Shown: positions 21,109 to 30,526, counted from the first letter of the stretch. The stretch is 64,000 bases of DNA from Sphingomonas sp. CBMAI 2297 (GCF_029870595.1 NZ_JAPDIR010000007.1:164586-228585); one strand, 5' to 3'. Made by a program: numbers and translations. The notes: generated from the letters alone by a model not told the origin.

Positions 21109-21115
21109 TTAGCCT

Positions 21116-21670
21116 TCAGCCTTTCATCGCGTGCGCGAGGGAATTGAGTCGGGTCTTGATCGAGCTGTCGATCATCTGGCTGCCGATCTTCACGACCAGC
21201 CCGCCAAGGAGCGAGGGGTCGACCGAGAGGTCGACGGCCACTTCCCGGCCGATGCGGGCGCGCAGCTGCTGCTTGAGCGCGTCGACCTGAGCGGCGGAGA
21301 GCGGATGGGCGGAGGTGACCTCGGCCGTGGTCTCGCCGCGATGCGCGGCGGCCAGCTGGCGGAAGGCGCGGATCACCGCGGGCAGCTGGTTCAGCCGGCG
21401 GTTCTGCGCGAGCACGCCCAGGAAGCTGGTGGTGGTGGCATCGAGCTTCAGGCTCGTCGCGACGGCGGCGACCGCCTTGGCGGCGTCGGCGCGCGAAACC
21501 AGCGGGCTGGCGGTCAGCGCCTTGAAGTCGCTCGATTCGGCAAGCGCCTTGGCCACGGTGCCGAGGCTGTCCTCGACCTTGGCCAGGGCCTTCGAATCAC
21601 GCGCGAGCTCGAACAGGGCGGTAGCGTAGCGTCCGCTTAGGCTTGCCTGGATACCGGCGGAATTCTCCAC
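21116..21670 (-). CDS. atpH: ATP synthase subunit delta
   Basis: Peripheral-stalk subunit joining F1 to Fo. 184 residues, all-helical N-terminal domain (LSGRYATALFELARDSKALA) and conserved C-terminal segment (DPSLLGGLVVKIGSQMIDSS, then SLAHAMKG). It is the first gene of the operon. Fo genes (atpI, B, E, F) are not in the window, as usual for alphaproteobacteria where Fo and F1 operons are split. Confidence 0.96.
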   Translation of the reverse strand: MENSAGIQASLSGRYATALFELARDSKALAKVEDSLGTVAKALAESSDFKALTASPLVSRADAAKAVAAVATSLKLDATTTSFLGVLAQNRRLNQLPAVIRAFRQLAAAHRGETTAEVTSAHPLSAAQVDALKQQLRARIGREVAVDLSVDPSLLGGLVVKIGSQMIDSSIKTRLNSLAHAMKG

Positions 21671-21935
21671 GCGATCGGGTTCCTCTCGGAGGTTCGGGTT
21701 TCAGCCCCATATGAATTGGGGGCCGATTTCCGGCTCCATCAAAGTATTACTCTGACGGCTGCCCCATACGGCCCCCTATGGGTCGCGGCGCGGTTAGCAT
21801 CGGTGTCACGGGGATGCAACCCGAGTCCGATTCGCGTGCCACGAACGACTCCCGGAACCGGGGCCGCCACGGGCATGTACCGAATCGTTTCGTGTGGTAA
21901 ACGGTGCCCGCTACGACCTTTTGGGGGAAGGTGAA
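21671..21935. other. Divergent intergenic region between atpH and a secreted-protein gene
   Basis: 265 bases that must hold the atp promoter on minus and the promoter of the 21936 gene on plus. CATATG and GTATTAC/TAATAC-like A+T patches occur at 21710-21750, but I cannot assign a convincing -35/-10 pair. No small gene is supported here. Confidence 0.5.
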
Positions 21936-22850
21936 GTGAACAAGCGGATTCTTGGCGGCATCGCCGTCGCCGGCCTGTGTGCCGGGATCGCGCATGCCGA
22001 GGTGCTGGAGATCCGCGGCGAGCTCGCCGCGCCGAACCGCGAGGCGAGCCTGCTCCGCTCGGTCGCGATCGAGCGTATCGAGGGGCAGGATGGCGAGGCG
22101 CTGGCCCGGGCGATCGAGCAGGGGCTGTCGGGCACGCATTTCGACTTGATGGGCGGCCGCGCCGGGCGGAACAACGCCGAGGGCGCGCTCACCGGCGGCG
22201 TGACGACGGGCGTCGACGAATCACCGTACCGACGGCGGGAGAAGCGCTGCGTCGAGAAGGACAGCGCCAACCAGAAGAAGTGCGTCCGCGAGGAGGAGGT
22301 GGAGGTGCGCTGCCGCCGCCGCATCGTCAGCGTGAAGGCGGATCTGCGGCTGGTGCGCAATCGCGACGGGCGGATCGTCTATTCGGTGACGAAGCCCTTC
22401 ACGCAGGAAAGCAGCTGGTGCGAGGGCAGGGAGGAGCGCCCGGCGCCGGTGGAGGAAGTGATCGCCGATGCGATCCGCAACCTCGGCTATTCGGTGCGCG
22501 GCGACATCGCGCCGACTCTCTCGACCTATTCCATCCGCGTGCGCGAGAGCGACAAGGGCATGGCCAAGGATCAGGCGAAGCGCTTCAAGGACCTGGTGAA
22601 GCTGACCAAGCGCGATGTGCGCGGCGCGTGCGCCGGCTGGGCGGCCCTGGCGCCGGAAGTGCCGAACCATCCCTCGATCAGCTTCGACCTGGGCCTCTGC
22701 GCCGAGCAGGCCGGCCAGTATGAAAAGGCGCTGGAACTGTACCATGCGGCCGCGCGCGCCGGGGCGTCCGAGGGCAGGGAAGGCGCAGACCGCGCGATTC
22801 GGCTGATCGCCGGCCGCGAGGATGCGGCGATCCGCGCGCGGTGGCGGTAA
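21936..22850 (+). CDS. Exported protein with TPR-like C-terminus, unknown function
   Basis: 304 residues from GTG 21936, which follows GGGGGAAGGTGAA. A signal peptide (VNKRILGGIAVAGLCAGIAHA) leads the chain. The middle holds a Cys-containing basic stretch (EKRCVEKDSANQKKC, EVRCRRR, SSWCEG) that may form disulfides. The C-terminal 80 residues look like TPR helices (ACAGWAALAPEVPNHPSISF, AEQAGQYEKALELYHAAARA). I do not recognise the family. It stands alone, 68 bases before the hydrolase gene. An upstream frame to 21894 lacks a ribosome-binding site. Confidence 0.75.
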   Translation: MNKRILGGIAVAGLCAGIAHAEVLEIRGELAAPNREASLLRSVAIERIEGQDGEALARAIEQGLSGTHFDLMGGRAGRNNAEGALTGGVTTGVDESPYRRREKRCVEKDSANQKKCVREEEVEVRCRRRIVSVKADLRLVRNRDGRIVYSVTKPFTQESSWCEGREERPAPVEEVIADAIRNLGYSVRGDIAPTLSTYSIRVRESDKGMAKDQAKRFKDLVKLTKRDVRGACAGWAALAPEVPNHPSISFDLGLCAEQAGQYEKALELYHAAARAGASEGREGADRAIRLIAGREDAAIRARWR

Positions 22851-22918
22851 AGCTTCGATAAGGGCCGAAGCATCGCTTCTCCGATCGGCCGCATCCGGCG
22901 GACCGACTGGAGGAACCG

Positions 22919-23863
22919 ATGCCCGAACCGATTCTCGCCGCCGCCCACGAAGCCGCGCACGCCGGGGAAGTGACCACTCTCGCTGGCGATGCTGCCATGC
23001 CGGCATTGCTCGTTCGCCGCCTGGCCGGGCCCGGGGCGCCGGTGCTCTATGTCCACGGCGCCACCTTTCCATCGGCGCTGTCGGTCGGATGGCGGATCGA
23101 CGGGTGGTCGTGGATGGACGATCTGCAAGCGCGGGGCTTCGATGTCTGGGCGTTCGACCTCGCCGGCTATGGCGGATCGGAACGGCCGGCGGCGATGCGG
23201 GGGGACCTGCCCTATGGCCGGGCGGAAGCGGCGGCGGCGCAGATCGCCCGCGTCGCCGCGCATATCCGGGCACGGCGCGGCGGCGCGAAGCTCCTGGTGA
23301 TCGCGCATAGCTGGGGAACGATCCCCGCCGGCATCTTCGCCGGGGCATGGCCCGAGACGGTCGAGCGGCTGGTGCTGTTCGGCCCGATCGGGGAACGGCA
23401 GGCCGGTGGCGGCCCCGTGCCGGCCGGGGGCGCATATCTCGTCACGCGTGAGGATCAGTGGCGTAGCTTCCAGTCGGGCGTGCCCGAAGACCAGGGCTCA
23501 CCGATCGCCCCCGCGCGCTTCGACGCCTGGGCAGCCGCCTATCTCGCCAGCGATCCGGGAGGCGTGGCGCGAGATCCGGCGGGCGTGATGGTGCCGAGCG
23601 GCCCGGATGTTGATTTCCGCGATGCCTGGTCGGGGCGCTTTCCCTATGATCCTGGCGTGGTGCGCGCGCCGACCCTGATCGTGCGCGGCGCCTGGGACCC
23701 GCTGGCGGGCGACGCGGACGTGGCGTGGCTGGCGGGCCGGCTGACCGGCGTGCCGGGCGGCGCGCGCCGCGTCACGCTCGCGGACGGCGCGCACCGGATG
23801 CACCTGGAGAATCGCCGACAGGCGCTGTTCGACGCTGTCGGCGACTATCTCCTCGCGCGTTAG
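22919..23863 (+). CDS. Alpha/beta hydrolase
   Basis: 314-residue hydrolase with a complete triad: S131 in the elbow AHSWGT, D260 (GAWDPLAG) and H292 (DGAHRMHLE). The oxyanion region is YVHGATFPS (44-52), and DLAGYGGSERP marks the strand after it. No signal peptide. GGAGGAACC precedes the ATG. Substrate unknown; esterase or C-C hydrolase are both possible. Its stop overlaps the rhlE stop by 4 bases on the opposite strand. Confidence 0.88.
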   Translation: MPEPILAAAHEAAHAGEVTTLAGDAAMPALLVRRLAGPGAPVLYVHGATFPSALSVGWRIDGWSWMDDLQARGFDVWAFDLAGYGGSERPAAMRGDLPYGRAEAAAAQIARVAAHIRARRGGAKLLVIAHSWGTIPAGIFAGAWPETVERLVLFGPIGERQAGGGPVPAGGAYLVTREDQWRSFQSGVPEDQGSPIAPARFDAWAAAYLASDPGGVARDPAGVMVPSGPDVDFRDAWSGRFPYDPGVVRAPTLIVRGAWDPLAGDADVAWLAGRLTGVPGGARRVTLADGAHRMHLENRRQALFDAVGDYLLAR

Positions 23864-25359
23864 CGTCCGCGATTGCCGCCCTGACGGCCGCCGCCCTGGC
23901 CCTGACGCTGGCCGCCGCTGCCGGTCGGCCGGGGCTGCCACTTGCGCTTGGGACGCGCATAGTTGCGGGGCTGCTCGCCTTGCGGCGCGTCGAAGCGGCG
24001 CGGGCGCGGCTCGCCCGCAGCGGCGCCGGCCGCCTCGGGCCGCGGCGCATGGCCGTCGCGGCGGGGCTGGTCGCCACGCGCGCGGTCGTCGCGCTGGCCC
24101 GGGCGGCCACGCTGCGGCTGGCCCGGACGGCGGCCGTCGCGCTGCATCTCGCGGCCACGGGCGCCGTTCTGCTGGTCGCGGCTCTGCGGCACGTTGACGC
24201 GGCTCGACTTGATCTTCTCGGCCGCGGCGACGAAGCCCTCGGGCAGCGGCACCACCGCGAGCTTCTGGCGGATCAGCCGCTCGATGTCGCGCAGATAGGG
24301 GCGCTCGTCCTCGGCGCAGAAGCTGATCGCCACGCCGTCATTGCCGGCGCGCGCGGTGCGGCCGATGCGGTGGACATATTGGTCCGCCACGTTCGGCAGC
24401 TCGAAATTGAAGACATGGCTCACGCCCGACACGTCGATGCCGCGCGCCGCGATGTCGGTGGCGACCAGGATCTTCACCTTGCCCGCGCGGAACTCGCCGA
24501 GCGCGCGCTCGCGCTGCGGCTGGCTCTTGTTGCCATGGATCGCGTTGGCGGCGACGCCATTGCCCGCCAGCAGGCGGACGACGCGGTCGGCGCCGTGCTT
24601 GGTGCGAGTGAACACCAGCGCGCGATCGATCTCGATCTCCTTGAGCATCATCGTCAGCAGCGCCTGCTTCTCGGCCTGCTGGACGAAGGTGACGCGCTGC
24701 TCGACGCGCTCGGCGGTGGTCGCCTCGGGCGTGACCTTCACTTCCACCGGTTCCTTGATGAACTGGCCGGCGAGCTCGCGGATCGTCTTCGGCATGGTCG
24801 CCGAGAAGAACAGCGACTGGCGCTTGGCGGGCAGCTCGCGGACAATGCGCTTGAGCGCGTGGATGAAGCCCAGGTCCATCATCTGGTCGGCCTCGTCGAG
24901 CACGAAGATCTCGAGGCCCATCAGGATCGCATAGCATTGGTCCATCAGGTCGACGAGGCGGCCCGGCGTGGCGACGAGGATGTCGACGCCCTTGGCGAGG
25001 TCGGTCTTGTTCTTGTGAATCGAAGTGCCGCCGAAGATGGTGGCGACGGTGAGGCGGGTGCCCTTGGCATAGTGGCGCGCCTGGTCGGCGATCTGGCTGG
25101 CCAGTTCGCGGGTGGGGGCGAGCACGAGCATGCGGCAGCCGCGCGGCTGGGCGCGCTTGCCCGATGCGACCAGCCGGTCGATCGAGGGGAGCATGAAGGC
25201 GGCGGTCTTGCCGGTGCCGGTCTGGGCGATGCCGAGCAGGTCGCGTCCTTCGAGGAGCGACGGGATCGCCTTGGCCTGGATCGGCGTCGCCTCGCTATAG
25301 CCCTTGGCGGCAAGCGCGGCGAGAACGGTCTCCGAGAGACCGAGTTCGTTGAATTGCAT
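23860..25359 (-). CDS. rhlE: DEAD-box RNA helicase, RhlE type
   Basis: ATP-dependent RNA helicase for ribosome assembly or RNA decay. The Q motif is near ATPIQ (25-29), motif I is AQTGTGKT, Ia PTRELASQ, Ib TPGR, II DEADQ, III SAT, V ATDIAARGIDV and VI HRIGRTARAG. The last 120 residues are a disordered Arg/Gly/Gln-rich tail for RNA binding (RDGRRPGQPQRGRPGQRDD, GGQRQGQGGGRQGGNRGR). Length 499. A promoter candidate 160 bases upstream implies a long leader. Confidence 0.94.
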   Translation of the reverse strand: MQFNELGLSETVLAALAAKGYSEATPIQAKAIPSLLEGRDLLGIAQTGTGKTAAFMLPSIDRLVASGKRAQPRGCRMLVLAPTRELASQIADQARHYAKGTRLTVATIFGGTSIHKNKTDLAKGVDILVATPGRLVDLMDQCYAILMGLEIFVLDEADQMMDLGFIHALKRIVRELPAKRQSLFFSATMPKTIRELAGQFIKEPVEVKVTPEATTAERVEQRVTFVQQAEKQALLTMMLKEIEIDRALVFTRTKHGADRVVRLLAGNGVAANAIHGNKSQPQRERALGEFRAGKVKILVATDIAARGIDVSGVSHVFNFELPNVADQYVHRIGRTARAGNDGVAISFCAEDERPYLRDIERLIRQKLAVVPLPEGFVAAAEKIKSSRVNVPQSRDQQNGARGREMQRDGRRPGQPQRGRPGQRDDRARGDQPRRDGHAPRPEAAGAAAGEPRPRRFDAPQGEQPRNYARPKRKWQPRPTGSGGQRQGQGGGRQGGNRGR

Positions 25360-25521
25360 TGTGTGTCCTGTGCGTACGGCCGGCGCGCACGGACGGATTC
25401 CGAACGCGAAGGCGGGGTCAAAAATGACGACCCGCGTGACTAGGGAAGCCGTGAAATCAACCGAGCCGGGGCCGGGACGCCTTGCGTCCGATCACGCTGC
25501 CATGCCGGCTCGATGGGCGCG

Positions 25522-25550
25522 CATATGGCGATGAAATCGGTTTCCGTCAA
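25522..25550 (-). promoter_or_regulatory. Candidate rhlE promoter
   Basis: On the minus strand TTGACG (25550-25545) and CATATG (25527-25522) are 17 bases apart. Transcription would start near 25515, leaving an untranslated leader of about 155 bases before rhlE. Such leaders are common in cold-responsive helicase genes, but this is inference. Confidence 0.45.
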
Positions 25551-25606
25551 GGAAGCCGGCCGGCGGGCCGCCCCTGTCCGCCGCGCGCCGCGCTGGGAAC
25601 GGGAGC

Positions 25607-27037
25607 CTAGGGGGCGGCAATTCCCGTATATTCGCGCGGCCGCAGGCCCAGCCGCACCGCTTCGGTCTGGCCGTGGAGCATCGGGTCCTGAAAGGCACAG
25701 CGATCGTCCCATTGGCCGGGGCAGCGCGCGGGAGTCGCGGCATCGAGGATGTCGGCGATCAGGGCGTCGTCGAACGGCCGGCCGGGGAATTGCGAGAAGC
25801 GCAGATGGATCATGCGCGCGAGCGCCAGCGGCGCCACCCAGGACGTATGCGGCGCGGTGATCGGGAAGAGCGCGGTGCTGAAATCGTCGGACTGGAGCAG
25901 CGGCGTACGGTTGAAGGCATAGGGGCGCTCGGGCAGCACGCCGGTGTTGACGAAGATATCGGCATCGGCGCGGGCGGGCCAGCCCTGCGGCGCCGCGACG
26001 CCGCCGCGGCCGCTATCGTCCAGGCCCGATGCGAGGACGGTGAAATAGCCGGTGCGGACGCGGTTGCGATAGGCGGGGATGCGCTGGTCGTAAGGCGCGT
26101 CATGGAGCCCGCTGGTCTCCGATGCCGCCTGCACCGCAAGCACGCCGGGCGTGCCGAACAGCGCGGCATAGATCGGCGCATAGGCGGCAAGCCGGTCGCG
26201 CAGCACGGCCTCGGCGGGCAGCGGCGTCCCGCAGCGGCCCTGCCAGCTGTCGCGGACGGTCTGGAAAGTGTGGCCCGCGCTGTAGTTGACGAAGCGGACA
26301 TCATTGGCGCGCATCAGCGCGACGATCGCATCGGCCGCGCGCTGGGCGGCCTGCACCAGCCGCGTCTGCGCCGCGTCCCCGCCGGCGGCATCGCAATAGT
26401 CGGCCGCCGCGATGGCGGGAAGGTCGATCGCGTCCATCAGCACCAGCGGCTGGCCGGGGCTGTTGTCGGCGATCAGCGAGAAGACGGTGCTGCCATGGCC
26501 GCTATTGTCGAAGGCGATGCCGGCATAGGCCTGGTTCGCGGCGTCGCCGATCGGCGCGAGCCGCTGGCTGGGCACGAAGGCGGGACCGGAGAAGCGGTCG
26601 AGCGCGTTCCACAGCGCCGCCGGGATGCGCCAGCCGGTCGTCGCGGCGTGCATCGCGCCGCCGGCACCCAGCCGGAAATAGCCCTTGATATGCTTGCGGA
26701 AGCGAATGGCGCGGACGGGCAGGCGGGGCAGGCTGTCGATGATCAGGATCGCTTCGCCGCTGCCGGGCGCCATCTCGAATTCGGCGGGGCTATAGGCGCG
26801 ATCGGTCCAGGCGCAGTTCGCGCCGGCGGGCCGGCACGTGTCGGCACGGATGGCCGCCGCCGCATCGGCGATCGCCTGGTCGAGCGGATCGGCCGGGGGC
26901 GTGGGGCTTGGCGTGGGGCTCGGGCTCGGTGACGGCGTGGGCGTAGGCGTGGGCCGCGGTTCGGCGGGGCCATCGCCGCCGCCGCCGCTGCAGGCGGCGA
27001 GCAGCGCGGGCAGGATCAGGAATATGCGTCTTGCCAT
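25607..27037 (-). CDS. Subtilase-like (S8-type) lipoprotein
   Basis: Predicted lipoprotein of 476 residues. The lipobox is LLAAC with C16. A linker of Thr-Pro and Ser-Pro repeats (about 28-48) lifts the domain off the membrane. The catalytic pattern of subtilases appears in order, though divergent: D101 (ILIIDSLP), H181 (NSGHGSTVFSLI) and S399 (APHTSWVAPLAL, compare GTSxAAP). An NYSAGHTF segment (251-258) resembles the oxyanion region. Two or three cysteine pairs are likely. ATG 27037 is chosen for the lipobox and GAGGACG before it; the frame runs open to 27163. If active it would be a periplasmic or surface protease. Confidence 0.65.
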   Translation of the reverse strand: MARRIFLILPALLAACSGGGGDGPAEPRPTPTPTPSPSPSPTPSPTPPADPLDQAIADAAAAIRADTCRPAGANCAWTDRAYSPAEFEMAPGSGEAILIIDSLPRLPVRAIRFRKHIKGYFRLGAGGAMHAATTGWRIPAALWNALDRFSGPAFVPSQRLAPIGDAANQAYAGIAFDNSGHGSTVFSLIADNSPGQPLVLMDAIDLPAIAAADYCDAAGGDAAQTRLVQAAQRAADAIVALMRANDVRFVNYSAGHTFQTVRDSWQGRCGTPLPAEAVLRDRLAAYAPIYAALFGTPGVLAVQAASETSGLHDAPYDQRIPAYRNRVRTGYFTVLASGLDDSGRGGVAAPQGWPARADADIFVNTGVLPERPYAFNRTPLLQSDDFSTALFPITAPHTSWVAPLALARMIHLRFSQFPGRPFDDALIADILDAATPARCPGQWDDRCAFQDPMLHGQTEAVRLGLRPREYTGIAAP

Positions 27038-27250
27038 GTTTCGTCCTCGTCCGGCGGCATCGGCAGGGAGGACGGAGCCGGGCCGCGGCGCCAATCGGGA
27101 TTGCGACCGGCACGCGAGCTGGTGCGACGAAAACGGCCGGGACGGGCGCCCGCCGTTGCGCATGCGAAATTAACGCGCGCGGACTCGCTCGCAAAGCACT
27201 CGTTAACCCATGGCCCGCTAGGCTCGGGGCGCCAACCATGGAGCCCCAAA

Positions 27251-27685
27251 TTGCTCGTCGCCAAGCTTGAGATCCTCGGAGACATCGACCGCCGCGGCGC
27301 GATCCGGTTCGACACGGATTCGCCCTCGACCCTGCGCACGCCGGACGGCGGGCCGATCGACGTGCAGGTCGAGGATTTCTCGCGCACGGGCTTCCGCTTC
27401 TCCTCGGAACTCGATCTTCCCGAAGGCACGCTCGTCTCGCTCGGCCTTTCGGGCGCGGGATCGCGCGCCGCCAAGGTGGTGCGCCGCTCGGGCAATACCT
27501 ATGGCTGCGCCTTCATGAAGGCGTTGACCGAGGAGGAGATCGCGCATGCCTTTCGCGGCCAGGAGCATGTGCTCGCCGATCTCTCCGCGGCGCTCGCCGC
27601 GCGCTTCGGCATGGGCAAGCCGCATGCGAAGCCGGGCATCCCGCCGCTGCGGCGGCTGATCAGGCGCCCGACCCGCGAGGGCTGA
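27251..27685 (+). CDS. PilZ-domain protein (c-di-GMP receptor)
   Basis: 144 residues from TTG 27251. The PilZ signature is complete: the RxxxR motif in DRRGAIRF and the DxSxxG motif in VEDFSRTGFRF, followed by the strand pattern SLGLSGAGSRAAKVVRRSGN and TYGCAF. Both motifs intact predict c-di-GMP binding. TTG is chosen because GGAG (27240-27243) lies 7 bases before it; the nearby ATG 27238 is in another frame and stops after 10 codons. The 3' end overlaps the convergent GH43 gene by 26 bases. Confidence 0.8.
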   Translation: MLVAKLEILGDIDRRGAIRFDTDSPSTLRTPDGGPIDVQVEDFSRTGFRFSSELDLPEGTLVSLGLSGAGSRAAKVVRRSGNTYGCAFMKALTEEEIAHAFRGQEHVLADLSAALAARFGMGKPHAKPGIPPLRRLIRRPTREG

Positions 27686-29279
27686 ATTCCCGCTCGCGAT
27701 AGGCGAACCAGTCGAAATCCGCGTGGAGGCCGGCACCGGACAGGTCCTGGCATGCCATGCCGATGAACGCCCCGGTGAAATTGGGCAGGCCGGGCGCACT
27801 CGCCTCGTCCGACAGGATCGAAGCGTCGAACTGTTCCGCCAGCCATTGCCACGCGCCGCCGGGCAGGCGCCAGGCGAAGCGCAGCCGCTCGTAATCGACC
27901 TCGGCACGCAGCTCGATCGGCCCTTCCGGAATCGGGATCGGCGCGGTGAAGGCATCGGCCTGCGGCGCATCGGGCAGCGCGGACATCACGCGCAGATGGC
28001 GGCCGGCCTCCGCGTCATGGCTGACGTGCAGATAGTGGAACTTGGCCGCGTTGTAATAGGCGACCAGCCCCGCCGCCTGCTGGAAGTGGCGGGGAGCGAA
28101 ATCGAGCGCGCAGGAGGCGGAATAGCAAAAATCCTGTTGCCGCCGCGCGACCAGTGCCTGGGTGAACAGGCTGCCGATCGTCTCGCGGCCATGGAGGCGC
28201 AGATGGCCGGGCCGGGCGGTAAGGCTGAAGATCGCCTCCGGCTCGGGCGTGCGCAGCCATTGGAAGTCGATCGGCAGGATGGGATCGTCGAAATCGGCGC
28301 GCATGTCGGCGGGCTGGCGGCCTTTGGGGCCGGGCACGTCGCGCATCGGCATGCCCGGCTCGCCGATGGTGCGGAGCCAGCCATCCGCGCCCCAGCGCAT
28401 CGGCTGGATCGCGGTCTCGCGGCCCAGCACGCAGCGCCCGCGATTGGGGAGCGGGCGGCCGCAGAGATAGACCAGCCAGGGCTCGCCCGCCGGCGTCTCG
28501 ACCAGATCGGCATGGCCGGCCCGCTGGAGCGGCGCGTCCGGGCGGGTGCGGCTGGAGAGGATATGGATGTCGGGGTGGAGTTCATAGGGACCGGTGAGGC
28601 TCCGCGAGCGCGCCATGGTCACCGCATGGTTCCAGCCGGTGCCGCCCTCGGCGGTGAGGAGATGATACCAGCCGCCGCGCTTGTAGAGGTGCGGCGCCTC
28701 GGTGAGGCCGAGCGGCGTGCCGGGGAAGATGTTGGTCCGCTCGCCGATCAGCCGGCGCCGCTCGGGGCAATATTCCTGCAGCACGATCCCGGCGAAGCGG
28801 TTGCGGCCCGGCCGGTGGTCCCAGAGCATGTTGAGCAGATATTTCCGCCCGTCCTCGTCATGGAAGAGCGAGGGGTCGAAACCGCTGCTGTTCAGGTGGA
28901 TCGGATCGGACCACTCGCCGTTCACCGTCTCGCAGGTGACGAGATAATTGTGGAAGTCGCGGAGCGACGCGCCCGATGCGCCGCCCACCGTCGTGCGGCC
29001 ATAGCGCTTCACATCGGTGTAGATCAGGTGGAAGCGCGCGCCGTCATGCGAAAGGCACGGCGCCCACACCCCGCAACTGTCGGGATCGCCGCGCATGTCC
29101 AGCTGGCTCCGGCGGTTGAGCGGCCGGGCGATCAGCTCCCAGTTGGCAAGGTCGCGGCTGTGGTGGATCTGCACGCCCGGGAACCATTCGAAGGTGGAGG
29201 TGGCGATGTAGTAATCGTCGCCCACCCGGACGATCGAGGGATCGGGGTTGAAGCCCGGCAGGATGGGGTTGCGGGTCAT
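27660..29279 (-). CDS. Glycoside hydrolase family 43 beta-xylosidase
   Basis: 539-residue cytoplasmic enzyme that should release xylose (or arabinose) from xylo-oligosaccharides. The N-terminus is a five-bladed propeller with the catalytic base region NPILPGFNPDPSIVRVGDDY (D14), GVWAPCLSHDG, the transition-state acid near SSGFDPSLFHDEDG and the general acid in GLTEAPHLYK. The C-terminal 190 residues form the second beta-sandwich domain (DFCYSASCALDF, AAGLVAYYN). No signal peptide. Its ATG overlaps the TGA of the MFS gene (ATGA), so uptake and hydrolysis are coupled. Confidence 0.92.
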   Translation of the reverse strand: MTRNPILPGFNPDPSIVRVGDDYYIATSTFEWFPGVQIHHSRDLANWELIARPLNRRSQLDMRGDPDSCGVWAPCLSHDGARFHLIYTDVKRYGRTTVGGASGASLRDFHNYLVTCETVNGEWSDPIHLNSSGFDPSLFHDEDGRKYLLNMLWDHRPGRNRFAGIVLQEYCPERRRLIGERTNIFPGTPLGLTEAPHLYKRGGWYHLLTAEGGTGWNHAVTMARSRSLTGPYELHPDIHILSSRTRPDAPLQRAGHADLVETPAGEPWLVYLCGRPLPNRGRCVLGRETAIQPMRWGADGWLRTIGEPGMPMRDVPGPKGRQPADMRADFDDPILPIDFQWLRTPEPEAIFSLTARPGHLRLHGRETIGSLFTQALVARRQQDFCYSASCALDFAPRHFQQAAGLVAYYNAAKFHYLHVSHDAEAGRHLRVMSALPDAPQADAFTAPIPIPEGPIELRAEVDYERLRFAWRLPGGAWQWLAEQFDASILSDEASAPGLPNFTGAFIGMACQDLSGAGLHADFDWFAYREREFSPRGSGA

Positions 29280-30526
29280 GCGGGTTTGCGCACCAGGGTC
29301 CAGAGCAGCGCGGCCGCCACGAGGTCGAGCAGGCCGAGCGCGATGAAGAAGGGAGTGTAGCCGATCGAGGCGACGAGGCTCCCCATCAGCAGCGAGAAGA
29401 TCAGGATCGAGGCATTGGCGCAGGTGCCGGCCATGCCGGCGACGGTGCCGAGCTCGTCGCGGCGGAACAGGTCGCTCGCCATGGTGATCACGGTGACCGA
29501 CAGCGTCTGATGCGCGAAGCCGCCGAGCGAGAGCAGGGCGACCGCCGCCCAGGCGCTCTCCACCGTGCCGACGAACAGCATGCCGGTCATCAGCACCGCG
29601 CCCAGCGTGAAGGTCCAGCGGCGCGCATCGATCAGGTCTACGCCGCGGCGCTGGAGCCACAGCACCACCGCCGGCCCGAACAGGCAGCCCAGATCGGCGG
29701 CGACGAAGGGCAGGAAGGCGCTGAGCGCGATCTCGGCCAGATCGAAATGGCGAACCTTCACCAGATAGAGCGGCAGCCAGAAGGTGAGCGTGCCCCAGGT
29801 CGGATCGGCCAGGAAGCGCGGGATGGCGATGCCCCAGAAATTGCGCCGGCGCAGGATGGCGAGGATCGAGGGCCGCGTGCCTGCGGCCTGGACGTGGCCC
29901 TCCTGCCCGGCGAGGATATGGGCGCGCTCCTCGGCCCCGATCGCGGGATGCTCGGCGGGCGGACGATAGAAGCGCAGCCAGAGCAGCACCCAGAACAGGG
30001 CAAGGGCGCCGGCGATCACGAAGGCCGCGCGCCAGTTCCACATCCAGATCGACCAGGCGACCAGCGGCGCCGCCAGCGCCGATCCGGCCGAAGCGCCGAG
30101 ATTGTAGATGCCGCCGGCAAGACCCCGCTCCTTCGCGGGAAACCATTCGGAGACGACCTTGAGCCCGCCGGTGTGCGAGGTGCCCTCGGCAAAGCCCAGC
30201 GCGCCGCGCAGGCCGAACAGCATCTGCCAGTTGAAGGCGAGGCCGTGCGCCATGGTCAGCACCCCCCAGCAGCTCGCGAAGATGGCGAGCCCGGTGCGCA
30301 GCCCGATCGTGTCGAGGATGTAGCCGACGATCGGCTGCAGCATCACGCCGGCCTGGAAGGCGGCGGTGATCCAGCCATATTGATGCTCGTCGATGCCCAG
30401 GTCCGGCATGAACACGGGGGCGGCGACCGCCAGGGTGGAGCGGGTGAGATAGTTCACGACCGTGCCCAGCATCACGATCCCGATGATCCACCAGCGCAGG
30501 GCGTGCGTGCGTCGCCAGAAGGACAT
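29276..30526 (-). CDS. MFS transporter, hexuronate/anion:cation symporter type
   Basis: 416-residue transporter with 12 predicted helices. The start MSFWRRTHALRWWIIGIVML, NYLTRSTLAVAAPVFMPDLG and GYILDTIGLRTG follow the anion:cation symporter subfamily that includes hexuronate carriers. EGTSHTGGLKVVSEWFPAKE is the conserved loop before helix 5. GGGAGAGG precedes the ATG. Its partner GH43 gene suggests uptake of xylo-oligosaccharides or uronate-substituted sugars. A palindromic operator lies 33 bases upstream. Confidence 0.88.
   Translation of the reverse strand: MSFWRRTHALRWWIIGIVMLGTVVNYLTRSTLAVAAPVFMPDLGIDEHQYGWITAAFQAGVMLQPIVGYILDTIGLRTGLAIFASCWGVLTMAHGLAFNWQMLFGLRGALGFAEGTSHTGGLKVVSEWFPAKERGLAGGIYNLGASAGSALAAPLVAWSIWMWNWRAAFVIAGALALFWVLLWLRFYRPPAEHPAIGAEERAHILAGQEGHVQAAGTRPSILAILRRRNFWGIAIPRFLADPTWGTLTFWLPLYLVKVRHFDLAEIALSAFLPFVAADLGCLFGPAVVLWLQRRGVDLIDARRWTFTLGAVLMTGMLFVGTVESAWAAVALLSLGGFAHQTLSVTVITMASDLFRRDELGTVAGMAGTCANASILIFSLLMGSLVASIGYTPFFIALGLLDLVAAALLWTLVRKPA

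Noticed and set aside
27723..29360. Open frame of 545 codons on plus
   Set aside because: Antisense to the GH43 gene, which has clear family motifs.
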